A stretch of DNA of 64,000 bases from Nocardioides ganghwensis. GTDB lineage: Bacteria; Actinomycetota; Actinomycetes; Propionibacteriales; Nocardioidaceae. The number at the start of each line of letters is the position of its first letter. Positions within the stretch are counted from its first letter, which is position 1. The position numbers and the translations under genes are program-made. Below the pieces are notes generated by a model, which ran no database searches, was not told the DNA's origin, and saw nothing but the letters and a program-made list of their open reading frames with translations. Below are positions 27,415-35,926 of the stretch, piece after piece. The stretch lies in NCBI RefSeq assembly GCF_014779655.1, contig NZ_JACXYX010000001.1, positions 372,001 to 436,000 of the forward strand, written 5' to 3'.

Positions 27415-28994
27415 GTCGGGTGCGGGGCCGGCTGCGGCTGGTCCGACCCGCGGGCGACGAAGTCGCCCAGCAGGCCCGGCGTCGCGGCGTCGGCCAGCGC
27501 CACCGCGACCTCGAGGCGTACGTCGCGCACCACCACGCGCTCGGTTCCGGCCGCCGTCGTCGCGGTCAGGTCGGCGAGGCCGATGCGGCGCTGCCACCAC
27601 GACTGGCTCACGACCCAGCCGATGATGCCGTCGGTCTCGAGGACCGTACGCACGCGCGCCAGCGCGCCGCTGCCGGCGACGAGGTGGTCGTCGGCGAGGG
27701 CATGACCGAGGTGGCGGTAGGACGCCTCGCCGACCACGGCGGCCAGGGCGAGGAACGCCGCTCCGAGCGCCGCCAGCCACCACCAGGTGAGGTCGAACCA
27801 CCACCAGCCGACGGCCAGCAGCACGATGACGTCGAGCGCGTTGCGCAGCTGGCGGAACCATGCGCGGCGGCGGGCCCGTGGACCGTGCTCGACGAGCGGG
27901 TCGGTGAGCGGGCCGGGGTGCTCGAGCACCGCCTCGCCGACCCCGACCGCCACGGTGCGCGGACAGGGCGGCAGCACCTGGGTGACGCCGTCCTCGACGC
28001 CGGTGGCCAGCGTCGACAGCTCCGCGCCGCCGACCAGCCGCATCAGCACGGGCTCGGTCATCTCGACGCCGCGTACCTTGGCCTCCTCGACCGTGATCGA
28101 GCGGGTGGTGAGCAGTCCCGAGGTCAGGTGCAGCGAGCCGTGCTCGCGCACGAGCCGGAAACCCCACCACTGCAGGACGTAGCCGGCGACCGAGACCACC
28201 AGCCACAGGCCCAGCCCGGCGACGGCGAGCACGACCACGATCGCGACGACGGCGAACTGGGTGAGCCACTCCCAGGCGGACGTGGCGGTGTCCTCGTTCC
28301 AGATGGGCAGCTCGTCGGCGACCTGCGACAGCACGCCGAGGCCGCCGACGAGCAGCACCAGGCGGCCCAGGCTGAAGGGAGCGAAGCGCAGCCAGGACCA
28401 GTCGATCGTCGCCAGCGGCACGGCGGGAGCGGGGGGCACCGTGGCCGGTGCGGCCTGCGCGGGCCCTGGGACGTGCCCCGGCCAGACCCCCTGCCCGAGA
28501 TCATGGTCGGACTCGCGGGCGGGCATCGGCGGTGGCGGCTCCGCGGCGATCCGCCGTCCCAGCAGTGACGTACGCAATGCGTGGGCGTCGGCCGCGGCGA
28601 GCGCGTCGAGCGTGATCCGGTCGTCGTCGACGCCGGTGCCGACCTGGACCTTCTGCAGGCCGAGGACCCGGTGCAGCACCGATGCCTCGAGGTCGACGCT
28701 GCGGACCCGGTCGAGCGGTGCTGTCGACGTGGTCTTGTTGAGGATGCCGCTGCGCACCTGGATCTGGGTGTCGGTGAGGCGGTAGTGGGTGGTGAGCCAC
28801 GGGAGGGCACCGAAGACGAGGGGAGCGATGACGAGCAGGGGGAAGACCAAGGGCCAGAAGCGCATGTCGCTCTGGCTGATGCCGATCAGCGCGACCACGA
28901 CGGGCACGACCGCCTGGCCGACGGCCTTCACCGGGTCGAGCAGGAGCTTGCGCGGGCTGAGCCGGACCCAGCCGTTGCCGGGGGACGGGATCAC
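27411..28994 (-). CDS. bPH2 (YdbT-like) PH-domain membrane protein
   Basis: 527 residues from GTG overlapping the stop of the upstream partner (GTGA). Hydrophobic pairs at about residues 28-66, 200-260 and 395-440 alternate with three bacterial PH2 domains; each has the YRLTDTQIQVRSGIL ... PLDRVRSVDLE or LTSGLLTTRSITVEEAKVRGVE pattern. These form with a smaller PH protein a membrane pair known from E. coli YdbS-YdbT and Bacillus; their role is poorly known, and defence against certain peptides has been reported for Bacillus members. Confidence 0.85.
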   Translation of the reverse strand: MIPSPGNGWVRLSPRKLLLDPVKAVGQAVVPVVVALIGISQSDMRFWPLVFPLLVIAPLVFGALPWLTTHYRLTDTQIQVRSGILNKTTSTAPLDRVRSVDLEASVLHRVLGLQKVQVGTGVDDDRITLDALAAADAHALRTSLLGRRIAAEPPPPMPARESDHDLGQGVWPGHVPGPAQAAPATVPPAPAVPLATIDWSWLRFAPFSLGRLVLLVGGLGVLSQVADELPIWNEDTATSAWEWLTQFAVVAIVVVLAVAGLGLWLVVSVAGYVLQWWGFRLVREHGSLHLTSGLLTTRSITVEEAKVRGVEMTEPVLMRLVGGAELSTLATGVEDGVTQVLPPCPRTVAVGVGEAVLEHPGPLTDPLVEHGPRARRRAWFRQLRNALDVIVLLAVGWWWFDLTWWWLAALGAAFLALAAVVGEASYRHLGHALADDHLVAGSGALARVRTVLETDGIIGWVVSQSWWQRRIGLADLTATTAAGTERVVVRDVRLEVAVALADAATPGLLGDFVARGSDQPQPAPHPT

Positions 28995-29509
28995 GTCGCG
29001 TCGCCCTCCGTCGCCGCGGTGATCGCAGTCAGCCGCGCGACCACGTGCGCCGCGGTGTCGGCGTCGAGGCAGTCCACGGTGATGGGGCCCGCGGCGGAGG
29101 CGGTGGTGACGGTGATCGAGGCGAGGCCGAAGAGGCGCATGAGGGCGCCCTGTCGCGAGTCGACGGTCTGCACGCGGCTGATCGGCGCGATCCGGGTCTC
29201 GCGGCCGATCCACCCCTCGCGGGTGTGGACGGCGGTGTCGGTGACCTCCCACCGGTGCACCCGGTAGCGGATGCGGGGCATCAGCACCACGTGCGCGACC
29301 GCGGCCACCGCCAGGAGCAGGACGAGCAGCCCGACCCAGCCCGGTGCTCCCGGGATCACCAGCCAGGCGACGAGGGCGCCGATCACCAGGACTACGTCGC
29401 CGATCAGGGCCGACACCGTCCAGAACCCGATCGCCTGCGGCGAGACCCGGTTGGCCGGTGCTCGCAGCACCGGCTCCCGCACGATCGGCCCAGCCCCCAC
29501 GTCACTCAT
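28991..29509 (-). CDS. bPH2 (YdbS-like) PH-domain membrane protein
   Basis: 172 residues. Two membrane segments (about residues 30-52 and 55-76) precede one bPH2 domain: YRVHRWEVTDTAVHTREGWI, ISRVQTVDSRQGALMRLFGL and ITVTTASAAGPITVDCL. It is translated just before the larger YdbT-like gene with a 4-base overlap, the standard gene pair. Likely forms a membrane complex with it. Divergent from ychF. Confidence 0.87.
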   Translation of the reverse strand: MSDVGAGPIVREPVLRAPANRVSPQAIGFWTVSALIGDVVLVIGALVAWLVIPGAPGWVGLLVLLLAVAAVAHVVLMPRIRYRVHRWEVTDTAVHTREGWIGRETRIAPISRVQTVDSRQGALMRLFGLASITVTTASAAGPITVDCLDADTAAHVVARLTAITAATEGDAT

Positions 29510-29578
29510 GGTCCGAGTCTTGCAGGTGCCACGTCAGGTTTCGCCGGGCCACCACCCGCAGCCGTAGACTCCCCGCCC

Positions 29579-30655
29579 GTGGCTCTCACCATCGGCATCG
29601 TCGGTCTCCCCAACGCGGGCAAGTCGACGCTCTTCAACGCCCTGACCAAGAACGACGTGCTCGCGGCGAACTACCCGTTCGCGACGATCGAGCCCAACGT
29701 GGGCGTCGTGGGCGTCCCCGACGAGCGGCTGCCGCAGCTCGCGGCGGTCTTCGAGTCCGCCAAGGTCCTGCCGGCCACGGTCGAGTTCGTCGACATCGCC
29801 GGCATCGTGCGCGGCGCCTCGCAGGGCGAGGGCCTCGGCAACAAGTTCCTCGCGCACATCCGCGAGTCCGCGGCGATCTGCCAGGTCACGCGCGTCTTCC
29901 GCGACGAGGACGTCACTCACGTCGACGGCGAGGTCAACCCCGCCAACGACATCTCGACGATCCAGACCGAGCTCATCTTCGCCGACCTCGAGACCGTCGA
30001 GAAGGCGATCGCCCGCCTGGAGAAGGAGTCGCGCAAGGTCAAGGACCTCGTCGCGAACCTCGAGGCCGCGAAGGCGGCCAAGGAGGCGCTGGAGTCCGGC
30101 ACCCCCATCATCGACACGAACATCGACCGCTCCCTGCTGCGCGAGCTGTCGCTGCTGACGGCCAAGCCGTTCATCTACGTCTTCAACTGCGACGCCGACG
30201 AGCTCGCCGACGAGGCGCTCAAGGACAGGATGCGCGAGATCGTCGCGCCCGCCGAGGCGATCTTCCTCGACGCCAAGTTCGAGGCCGACCTCGCCGAGAT
30301 GGACGACGACGAGATGGCGCACGAGATGCTCGCCGAGATGGGCATCACCGAGTCCGGCCTCGACCAGCTCGCTCGCGTCGGCTTCGACACGCTCGGCCTC
30401 CAGACCTACCTGACCGCCGGCCCCAAGGAGACGCGGGCCTGGACGATCAGGAAGGGCGCCACCGCCCCCGAGGCCGCCGGTGTCATCCACACCGACTTCC
30501 AGAAGGGCTTCATCAAGGCCGAGGTCGTCTCCTTCGAGGACCTCATGTCCGCCGGCACCATGCTCAAGGCCAAGGAGGCCGGCAAGGTGCGCATGGAGGG
30601 CAAGGACTACGTCATGGCCGACGGCGACGTGGTGGAGTTCCGCTTCAACGTGTGA
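29579..30655 (+). CDS. ychF: Redox-regulated ATPase YchF (Obg-like)
   Basis: 358 residues from GTG. The G-domain starts GIVGLPNAGKST (residues 6-17), with VEFVDIAGIVRGASQGEGLGNKFL as switch II and FNCDADE in place of the canonical NKxD, which explains the family's preference for ATP over GTP. The C-terminal TGS domain (QTYLTAGPKETRAWTIRKGA) ends in the conserved GDVVEFRFNV. It binds ribosomes. The gene is followed by a strong dyad. Confidence 0.96.
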   Translation: MALTIGIVGLPNAGKSTLFNALTKNDVLAANYPFATIEPNVGVVGVPDERLPQLAAVFESAKVLPATVEFVDIAGIVRGASQGEGLGNKFLAHIRESAAICQVTRVFRDEDVTHVDGEVNPANDISTIQTELIFADLETVEKAIARLEKESRKVKDLVANLEAAKAAKEALESGTPIIDTNIDRSLLRELSLLTAKPFIYVFNCDADELADEALKDRMREIVAPAEAIFLDAKFEADLAEMDDDEMAHEMLAEMGITESGLDQLARVGFDTLGLQTYLTAGPKETRAWTIRKGATAPEAAGVIHTDFQKGFIKAEVVSFEDLMSAGTMLKAKEAGKVRMEGKDYVMADGDVVEFRFNV

Positions 30656-30964
30656 GCGCGCCCCGCGCGGGTGGCGCACGGCACGTCGAACAGGACAAAC
30701 CGCCCCCGCCTTCGTACGCCTGCACCACCGGCCGGGCGGGCACTTCCTCCTGTTCGACCGGCCGGCGTGTCGGACGACCAGAAAGTCTGACGCCGCAGTC
30801 GGTCCGGGCGTGCCTGCGCTGGATGGGGGCGGGTTGTGGTCGTTCGGCGCGCCGCAGGTCGTACGGCGTCCTCCTCGCGTGATCTTCGACCCAGAGCGGC
30901 CGCAGCGGCCACGGACAGGGCTACCGTGGGGTAACCACACACGCTCCGACCCTCGCGAGGAACG
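30656..30964. other. 309-base gap after ychF with a large dyad
   Basis: No gene is supported here; codon pattern is random in all frames. An 11-bp perfect inverted repeat GTCGAACAGGA / TCCTGTTCGAC (30685-30695 and 30748-30758) encloses further pairing between a C-rich run and GGGCGGG, forming a stem-loop of about 74 bases placed 30 bases after the ychF stop, suitable for a terminator. The rest (30760-30960) leads up to the hydrolase gene; GCTACCGTGGGGTAACCAC near 30920 is a short imperfect dyad of unknown meaning. Confidence 0.5.
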
Positions 30965-31810
30965 ATGATTCCCCTGGCTCCGCAGACGGTCGTGCTCCAC
31001 GGCCACCAGCTGTCGTACGTCGACAGCGGCTCAGGGCCTGTCGTCCTGTTCATCCACGGCATCCTCGGCTCGCAGCGGCAGTGGTCCCACCTCGTCGACG
31101 AGGTCGACGACGACCACCGGGTGGTGGTGCCCGACCTGTTCGGCCACGGCGACTCGGCGAAGCCGACCGGCGACTACTCGCTCGGCTCGCACGCCGCGAC
31201 CCTGCGCGACCTGCTCGACCACCTCGGCGTCGACCGGGTCACCCTCGTCGGCCACTCGCTCGGCGGCGGCATCGCGATGCAGTTCTACTACCTCTTCCCC
31301 GACCGGGTGGACCGCCTCGTCCTCGTCTCGAGCGGCGGTCTCGGGCGCGAGGTCAACCTGGTGCTGCGCTCGGCCACCCTCCCCGGCGCCGAGCAGGTGC
31401 TCGGGGTGATCGCCTCCGCCCCCGTCCTGGAGAAGGCGGAGGCGCTGGGGCGGGGTGCCCGGAAGGTCGGCTGGAAGCCCGGGGCCGACCTCGGTGCCAT
31501 CTGGCGCGGCTTCACCTCGCTCGGCGACCGCGAGAGCCGAAAGGCGTTCCTGGCCACCACCCGGGCGGTCATCGACTTCGGCGGCCAGAGCATCAGCGCC
31601 CACGACCACCTCAGCGGCGTGGCGCCGCCTCCGACGCTGATCGTCTGGGGCTCGAAGGACCGGATGATCCCGGCCTGGCACGCGTTGAGCGCCCAGCGGG
31701 CGCTGCCCGAGTGCCGGGTCGAGCTCTTCGAGGGCGCCGGTCACTTCCCGCACCTCGACGACCCCGACCGCTTCGCCCGCGTCCTCCGGGAGTTCATGGC
31801 GGAGGCCTGA
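30965..31810 (+). CDS. Alpha/beta-fold hydrolase
   Basis: 281 residues from ATG with GCGAGGAACG upstream. Motifs: oxyanion HGILGSQRQW, nucleophile elbow GHSLGGG, acid in WGSKDRMIP and histidine in GAGHFPHLD, a complete catalytic triad of the epoxide hydrolase/lactonase-like group. The FPDRVDRLVLVSSGGLGREV block recurs in actinobacterial members. Substrate unknown. Cytoplasmic, no signal peptide. Confidence 0.82.
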   Translation: MIPLAPQTVVLHGHQLSYVDSGSGPVVLFIHGILGSQRQWSHLVDEVDDDHRVVVPDLFGHGDSAKPTGDYSLGSHAATLRDLLDHLGVDRVTLVGHSLGGGIAMQFYYLFPDRVDRLVLVSSGGLGREVNLVLRSATLPGAEQVLGVIASAPVLEKAEALGRGARKVGWKPGADLGAIWRGFTSLGDRESRKAFLATTRAVIDFGGQSISAHDHLSGVAPPPTLIVWGSKDRMIPAWHALSAQRALPECRVELFEGAGHFPHLDDPDRFARVLREFMAEA

Positions 31811-31827
31811 CGCGCCGTACGGCCTCC
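31801..31827. terminator. Short GC hairpin between convergent genes
   Basis: GGAGGCC (31801-31807) pairs with GGCCTCC (31821-31827) around 13 bases that include the stop codon of the hydrolase gene. The dyad lies 4 bases from the end of the convergent acetyltransferase gene and could stop transcription in both directions. No T-run follows, as is common in actinobacteria. Confidence 0.45.
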
Positions 31828-31830
31828 GGG

Positions 31831-32406
31831 TCAGGTCGCGCCGTCCCGTTCGCGCCACTCGTCCTCGAGCATCGCGAGGACGAGCTGGGTGGCCCACCGG
31901 TCCTTGAAGTGCACACCGTCGACGAGGCGCGCCTCCTGCCGGAAGCCGAGCCGCCCGAGCAGGCGTACGGAGGCGTCGTTGCCGTCGATCACGACGGCGC
32001 TGATCCGGTGGAAGCCGAGCCCGTCGAAGCCGAGCCGCAGCATCGCGCGGGCGGCCTCTGCGGCGTACCCCCGTCCCTGGTGCGACCGGGCGAACGCGAA
32101 ACCGATCTCGCCCTGCCGGTGGGAGGCCCACTTGAGGAGCACCTCCCCGATGACCGTCCCGGTCTCGCGGACCTCGACGGCGAGCACCAGCCACTGCCCG
32201 TGAGCGACGAGCCCGGTCTGCGTGAGCTTGACCCGGAGCGCCTCCTCGGTGGCGGCGCGGTCACGTACCGGCCAGGGGACGAACCGGACGACGTCGGCGT
32301 CGCCGTGGAAGACGGCGAGGTCGTCGAGGTCGTCCATCCGGTGCGGCCGCAGGACCAGCCGCTCGGTCTCGATCGGGAGCTGCACGTCCAGGCCGGCGTC
32401 GGTCAC
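31831..32406 (-). CDS. GNAT-family N-acetyltransferase (RimJ/RimL type)
   Basis: 191 residues from GTG. The opening IETERLVLRPHRMDDLDDL and the acetyl-CoA loop RSHQGRGYAAEAARAML (Q/RxxGxG/A) followed by GFHRISAVVIDGNDASVRLLGRLGF are those of Acetyltransf_3 proteins, which acetylate protein N termini, antibiotics or small amines. Longer upstream frames overlap the neighbour and are not used. Third gene of a likely three-gene unit. Confidence 0.85.
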   Translation of the reverse strand: MTDAGLDVQLPIETERLVLRPHRMDDLDDLAVFHGDADVVRFVPWPVRDRAATEEALRVKLTQTGLVAHGQWLVLAVEVRETGTVIGEVLLKWASHRQGEIGFAFARSHQGRGYAAEAARAMLRLGFDGLGFHRISAVVIDGNDASVRLLGRLGFRQEARLVDGVHFKDRWATQLVLAMLEDEWRERDGAT

Positions 32407-32432
32407 GCGAGGGATCGTCGCACGGCGGGTGG

Positions 32433-32705
32433 TCAGACCAGCGCGATGAAGACGCCCGTCCCGATCGCGAGCCAGACGAGCGCGAACCCCAGCAGCACTG
32501 CGAGCTGGCGGTCCCCGCGACGGCCGAACGCCTCGTAGCGCAGCCAGAGCAACGGGCTGATCACCACGAAGACGCCGAGGCCCGCAGCCAGCCACTGCTC
32601 GATGTCGAGGATCCACAGCGCCAGCACCAGGCCGAGCGCCACCGGCACCTGCCAGACCAGGCTGCGACCGTACGACGCGAGGAGCTCGCCGGGAGTGCGG
32701 CTCAC
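32433..32705 (-). CDS. Small membrane protein of unknown function
   Basis: 90 residues from a GTG that overlaps the stop of the VOC gene (GTGA). Three hydrophobic stretches at roughly 17-34, 36-55 and 68-89 with short loops, one of them RYEAFGRRGDRQ. No family recognised. Coupled translation with the VOC protein suggests joint expression, not necessarily joint function. Confidence 0.6.
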   Translation of the reverse strand: MSRTPGELLASYGRSLVWQVPVALGLVLALWILDIEQWLAAGLGVFVVISPLLWLRYEAFGRRGDRQLAVLLGFALVWLAIGTGVFIALV

Positions 32706-33118
32706 AGCGCGAAGTGGCCCGACGCGAGGCTGCGGAGCACGCAGAACTCGTTGCCCTCCGGGTCGGCCATGACGACCCAGGACTCCTCACCGCTCTGGCC
32801 CACGTCGGCCCGGGTCGCGCCGAGCGCCTCGAGCCGCGCGACCTCCTCGTCGCGCGAGCGGTCGACGGGGGAGAGGTCGAGGTGCATCCGGTTCTTGACG
32901 ACCTTGTCCTCGGGCACGGCCGCGAGGAACATCGTCGGCGGCACCGGGCCCGACCGGACCGCGTCGAGCAGCGCCTGGTCGCTCTCCCGCGCCGGTCCGA
33001 TCTCCACGAGCCCGGGCTCGCGGTCGAGCACCACCCAGTCGAGCGCGGCGGTCCAGAAGTCGGCGAGCAGGTCGGGGTCGTGGCAGTCCAGGGAGATCTC
33101 GGTCAGTCGGGAGGCCAT
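32702..33118 (-). CDS. VOC-superfamily (glyoxalase-like) protein
   Basis: 138 residues. Two beta-alpha-beta modules typical of the vicinal-oxygen-chelate fold: LTEISLDCHDPDLLADFWTAAL and NRMHLDLSPVDRSRDEEVARLEALGA, ending WVVMADPEGNEFCVL. This is the Glyoxalase_6-type arrangement, widespread and mostly uncharacterised; some bind metals, others antibiotics. ATG chosen four codons into the frame, at MASRLTEIS. Divergent from the glutaredoxin-like gene by 44 bases. Confidence 0.8.
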   Translation of the reverse strand: MASRLTEISLDCHDPDLLADFWTAALDWVVLDREPGLVEIGPARESDQALLDAVRSGPVPPTMFLAAVPEDKVVKNRMHLDLSPVDRSRDEEVARLEALGATRADVGQSGEESWVVMADPEGNEFCVLRSLASGHFAL

Positions 33119-33162
33119 GCAGCGATCCAAGCAGCGATGGGTGCAGACGCATACTGGTCGGC

Positions 33163-33450
33163 ATGTTCACCCGGAAGCCCGCCTCCGTCTCCGCTGCCGA
33201 GGGTGCCCGCGCGGCCGGGGAGGGCCGCGTCGTCGTCTACTGGCGCAAGGGCTGCCCGTTCTGCAAGCGCCTCCAGCTGACCCTGGGCAAGAAGGCCAGG
33301 GACGTCGTCTGGGTGGACGTCTGGGCAGACCCCGACGCGTCGGCGTACGTGCGGAGCGTCAACGGCGGTGACGAGGTCGTGCCGACCGTGGTGATCGGTG
33401 GTGTCCCGCACACCAACCCGGCGCCGGGCGAGGTCCGGGCCGCCGTCTGA
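33163..33450 (+). CDS. Glutaredoxin-like protein (mycoredoxin-type CxxC)
   Basis: 95 residues. The thioredoxin-fold core VVVYWRKGCPFCKRL has redox cysteines Cys31 and Cys34, and the cis-proline segment DEVVPTVVIGG with the N(P) tail completes the glutaredoxin shape. In mycothiol-making actinobacteria (mshB is in this window) such proteins often act as mycoredoxins. The motif CPFC differs from the CGYC of mycoredoxin-1, so the thiol partner is open. Confidence 0.82.
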   Translation: MFTRKPASVSAAEGARAAGEGRVVVYWRKGCPFCKRLQLTLGKKARDVVWVDVWADPDASAYVRSVNGGDEVVPTVVIGGVPHTNPAPGEVRAAV

Positions 33451-33488
33451 CGCGACGCGAGCGTGGGTGCCTCTGGTTGGATCGCCAC

Positions 33489-33914
33489 GTGCGCCTGCTC
33501 CTCAACGTCATCTGGCTCGTCTTCGGCGGTTTCTGGCTGTTCCTCGGCTACGTCCTGGCCGGCGTCCTGCTGTGCATCCCGATCATCACGATCCCGTGGG
33601 CGATCGCGTCCTTCCGGATCGCGGGCTACGCGCTGTGGCCGTTCGGCCGCACGATCGTCGCGAAGGAGTCGGCCGGCGTCGGCTCGTTCGTCGGCAACGT
33701 GATCTGGTTCGTCCTGGCCGGCTGGTGGCTCGTCATCGCGCACGTCGTGTCGGCCGTCGTGCTCGCCATCACGATCATCGGCATCCCGCTCGCGCTGGCC
33801 GACCTCAAGCTCATCCCGATCTCGCTCGCCCCGCTGGGCAAGGACATCGTGGCGAGTTCGACCGGCGAACGGGCTAGCGCGGTCGGCGTACGGGGCCGCT
33901 TGGCCTATGGGTGA
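33489..33914 (+). CDS. YccF-domain inner membrane protein
   Basis: 141 residues. Two YccF repeats, each starting LNVIWLVFGGFWLFLGYVL or VGNVIWFVLAGWWLVIAHV and continuing IPIITIPWAIASFRIA or ITIIGIPLALADLKL, give four membrane segments. The GTG at 33489 gives the usual family start (MRLLLNVIW-like); a TTG four codons earlier is the alternative. The E. coli relative is a small membrane protein without a firm function. Confidence 0.87.
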   Translation: MRLLLNVIWLVFGGFWLFLGYVLAGVLLCIPIITIPWAIASFRIAGYALWPFGRTIVAKESAGVGSFVGNVIWFVLAGWWLVIAHVVSAVVLAITIIGIPLALADLKLIPISLAPLGKDIVASSTGERASAVGVRGRLAYG

Positions 33915-33987
33915 GTTGGCGGGTCGGGTGGCCAGATGGGGGTCTGCTCGGCCCCCAAGTCGCCAACTGACGGGTTGGCGCGCCAAC
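33914..33987. terminator. Nested hairpins between convergent yccF-like gene and psuG
   Basis: AGTTGGCG (33914-33921) pairs with CGCCAACT (33961-33968); inside lies GGGGG (33938-33942) facing CCCCC (33952-33956); next comes the perfect 14-bp palindrome GTTGGCGCGCCAAC (33974-33987). The GTTGGCG word appears in both orientations several times. Located between two gene ends, it is a plausible two-way terminator, and it belongs to the class of hairpin repeats scattered in this region. Confidence 0.55.
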
Positions 33988-34010
33988 TGGTGAGCTGGCG
34001 ATCGGCACGC

Positions 34011-34916
34011 TCAGCGCGCGGCGTACTCCCGTGCGATCGCGGCACCGAGCCGCGCGTTGTGCTCCACCAGGGCGATGTTGGCCTTCAGCGACTCGCCGGA
34101 GGTGATCTCGACGATGCGCCCCAGCAGGTAGGGGGTCGCGTCCTTGCCGCGGATGCCGAGCCGGTTCATGTCGCCCAGGGCCTGGTCGATGATCGCGCCG
34201 ATCTCGTCGGCGGGGATCTCCGACTCCGCCGGGATCGGGTTTGCCACGACGACGCCGCCGGCCAGGCCGAGGTCCCACTTGGCCTTCATCAGGGCGGCGA
34301 CCTCGGCGGGGGAGTCCACCCGCATCGGAGCGCCGAAGCCTGACGAGCGGGAGAAGAACGACGGGAACTCGTCGGTGCCGTAACCGAGCACCGGCACGCC
34401 GAGGGTCTCGAGCTTCTCCAGCGTCAGCCCGATGTCGAGGATGCTCTTCACGCCGGCGCAGACCACCGCGACCGAGGTGGTGGAGAGCTCGGTGAGGTCG
34501 GCCGACACGTCGTACGACGTCTCCGCGCCGCGGTGCACGCCGCCGAGCCCGCCGGTCACGAACACGCCGATCCCGGCGAGCGCTGCCAGCCGCATCGTCG
34601 AGGCGACCGTCGTCGCGCCGTGCAGGCCGCGCGAGACGACGTACGGCAGGTCGCGGATGGAGACCTTGATGACCGACTCGTCCGAGGCCAGCAGCTCGAG
34701 GTCGTCGGCGGACAGCCCGATGGTCGGGCGGCCGTGCAGCACCGCGATCGTCGCCGGCACGGCCCCGCCGTCGCGGACGATGCCCTCGACCGTGCGGGCC
34801 ATCTCGACGTTCTGCGGGTAGGGCATGCCGTGGCTGATGATCGTGCTCTCCAACGCGACGACGGGCCGGCCGGACGCGAGCGCGTCGCGGACCTCGTCGG
34901 TGACGGTCAGGTTCAA
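34011..34916 (-). CDS. psuG: Pseudouridine-5'-phosphate glycosidase
   Basis: 301 residues. Splits pseudouridine 5'-phosphate to uracil and ribose 5-phosphate, using manganese. Conserved blocks are present: VALESTIISHGMPYP, GLHGATTVASTM, VFVTGGLGGVHRGAE, VVCAGVKSILDIGLTLE and GYGTDEFPSFF. The chosen TTG start overlaps the psuK stop (TTGA), with GGGAG upstream inside psuK. With psuK it forms a complete pseudouridine salvage or degradation pair, useful for recycling modified RNA. Confidence 0.92.
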   Translation of the reverse strand: MNLTVTDEVRDALASGRPVVALESTIISHGMPYPQNVEMARTVEGIVRDGGAVPATIAVLHGRPTIGLSADDLELLASDESVIKVSIRDLPYVVSRGLHGATTVASTMRLAALAGIGVFVTGGLGGVHRGAETSYDVSADLTELSTTSVAVVCAGVKSILDIGLTLEKLETLGVPVLGYGTDEFPSFFSRSSGFGAPMRVDSPAEVAALMKAKWDLGLAGGVVVANPIPAESEIPADEIGAIIDQALGDMNRLGIRGKDATPYLLGRIVEITSGESLKANIALVEHNARLGAAIAREYAAR

Positions 34917-35815
34917 CGGTGCTCCCTCATGAGGTCGTGCATGGCTTCGGCCAGGTCCGGCCGGACGGTGTGCGGGCTCTCGATGGTCGCGGCCGCGGCG
35001 AGGTGCCCGTCGCGGGCGGCGGCGACGGGGTCGGCGCCGCCCAGCCAGGCCGCGACCCAGGCGGCGAGCATCGCGTCGCCCGCCCCGGTGACGTCGACGA
35101 CGGTCGCGGTGACGGCCGGCAGGTGGACGGGCTCGGAGTCGCGACTGCACATCCACGACCCGTCCGCGCCGTGCCTGAGCCAGACGTGCTCGACACCGCG
35201 GGCGTGCAGGTCGTCGACGGACGCGCGCCACTCGCCGGCGGGGCGGCCCGTGACGGCGGCGATCTCGTCGGCGTTGGGCGTGACGAGGAACAGGTCCTGC
35301 ACCAGGTCCGCCAACCGGGTCGCCTTGGCGACCGAGACCGGCTCGAAGGCGACCGGCGCCCCGGCCGCGGCGGCCGACGCCACGACGCGGGACGCCTGGT
35401 CGTGCGCGAGGTTGCCGTCCACCACGACCAGCGCGGCGTCGTCCAGGTGGACCGTGTCGAGCTCGAGCGCGTCGATGACGGCCATGTCGGAGACCGCCGC
35501 CACCAGCTCACCCCGGTTGTCGAGAAGCGCGGTGTAGGTCCCGGTGCGGCCCGGCACACGGCGTACGGCCCCCACGTCGGCGCCGCAGGCGGCGGTGATC
35601 CGCAGCGCCTCGTCGCCGAAGGCGTCCTCACCCACCGCGGAGACCAGGCGTACGGGGGCGCCGAGAAGGCCGAGGCAGGCGGCGATGTTGCGGCCGACCC
35701 CGCCGGGCGAGATGCGGGTGTGCCCGGGGTTGCTGGTGGCCGGGACGAGCGGCGCCGAGGTGCGCGCGACCACGTCCATGTTGGTGCCGCCGACGACCAC
35801 CACCCACTGCTTCAC
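34913..35815 (-). CDS. psuK: PfkB-family kinase, probable pseudouridine kinase
   Basis: 300 residues from GTG (VKQWVVVVGGTNMDV). Ribokinase-fold features: GGVGRNIAACLGLLG near the start for sugar binding, and the C-terminal VTGAGDAMLAAWVAAW with the catalytic aspartate and anion hole. It phosphorylates the ribose of pseudouridine; the direct overlap with psuG makes this substrate more likely than a plain sugar. Its promoter side faces the 20-bp inverted repeat. Confidence 0.87.
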   Translation of the reverse strand: MKQWVVVVGGTNMDVVARTSAPLVPATSNPGHTRISPGGVGRNIAACLGLLGAPVRLVSAVGEDAFGDEALRITAACGADVGAVRRVPGRTGTYTALLDNRGELVAAVSDMAVIDALELDTVHLDDAALVVVDGNLAHDQASRVVASAAAAGAPVAFEPVSVAKATRLADLVQDLFLVTPNADEIAAVTGRPAGEWRASVDDLHARGVEHVWLRHGADGSWMCSRDSEPVHLPAVTATVVDVTGAGDAMLAAWVAAWLGGADPVAAARDGHLAAAATIESPHTVRPDLAEAMHDLMREHR

Positions 35816-35851
35816 GCGCAGATCCTGACAGACGCCACCTTCCTCCCCACC

Positions 35852-35926
35852 CCTCCCGGTAGTCCGCTGCGAACGGCCGGTCGGCGCGGGCCAGGCAGCG
35901 GCTTTCCGCAGCGGACTACCGGGAGG
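35852..35926. repeat. 20-bp perfect inverted repeat with GTAGTCC core
   Basis: A 20-base arm at 35852-35871 and its exact reverse complement at 35907-35926 enclose 35 bases. The arm carries the same GGTAGTCC core as the clusters near 19.7, 56.3 and 57.7 kb but continues GCTGCG instead of AGTGGG. The right arm contains the stop codon of the DUF3054 gene, so the repeat extends into coding sequence. It could end transcription of that gene ahead of psuK. Confidence 0.85.

Noticed and set aside
30656..30964. Decayed gene between ychF and the hydrolase
   Set aside because: No recognisable protein fragments in any frame and no codon bias.
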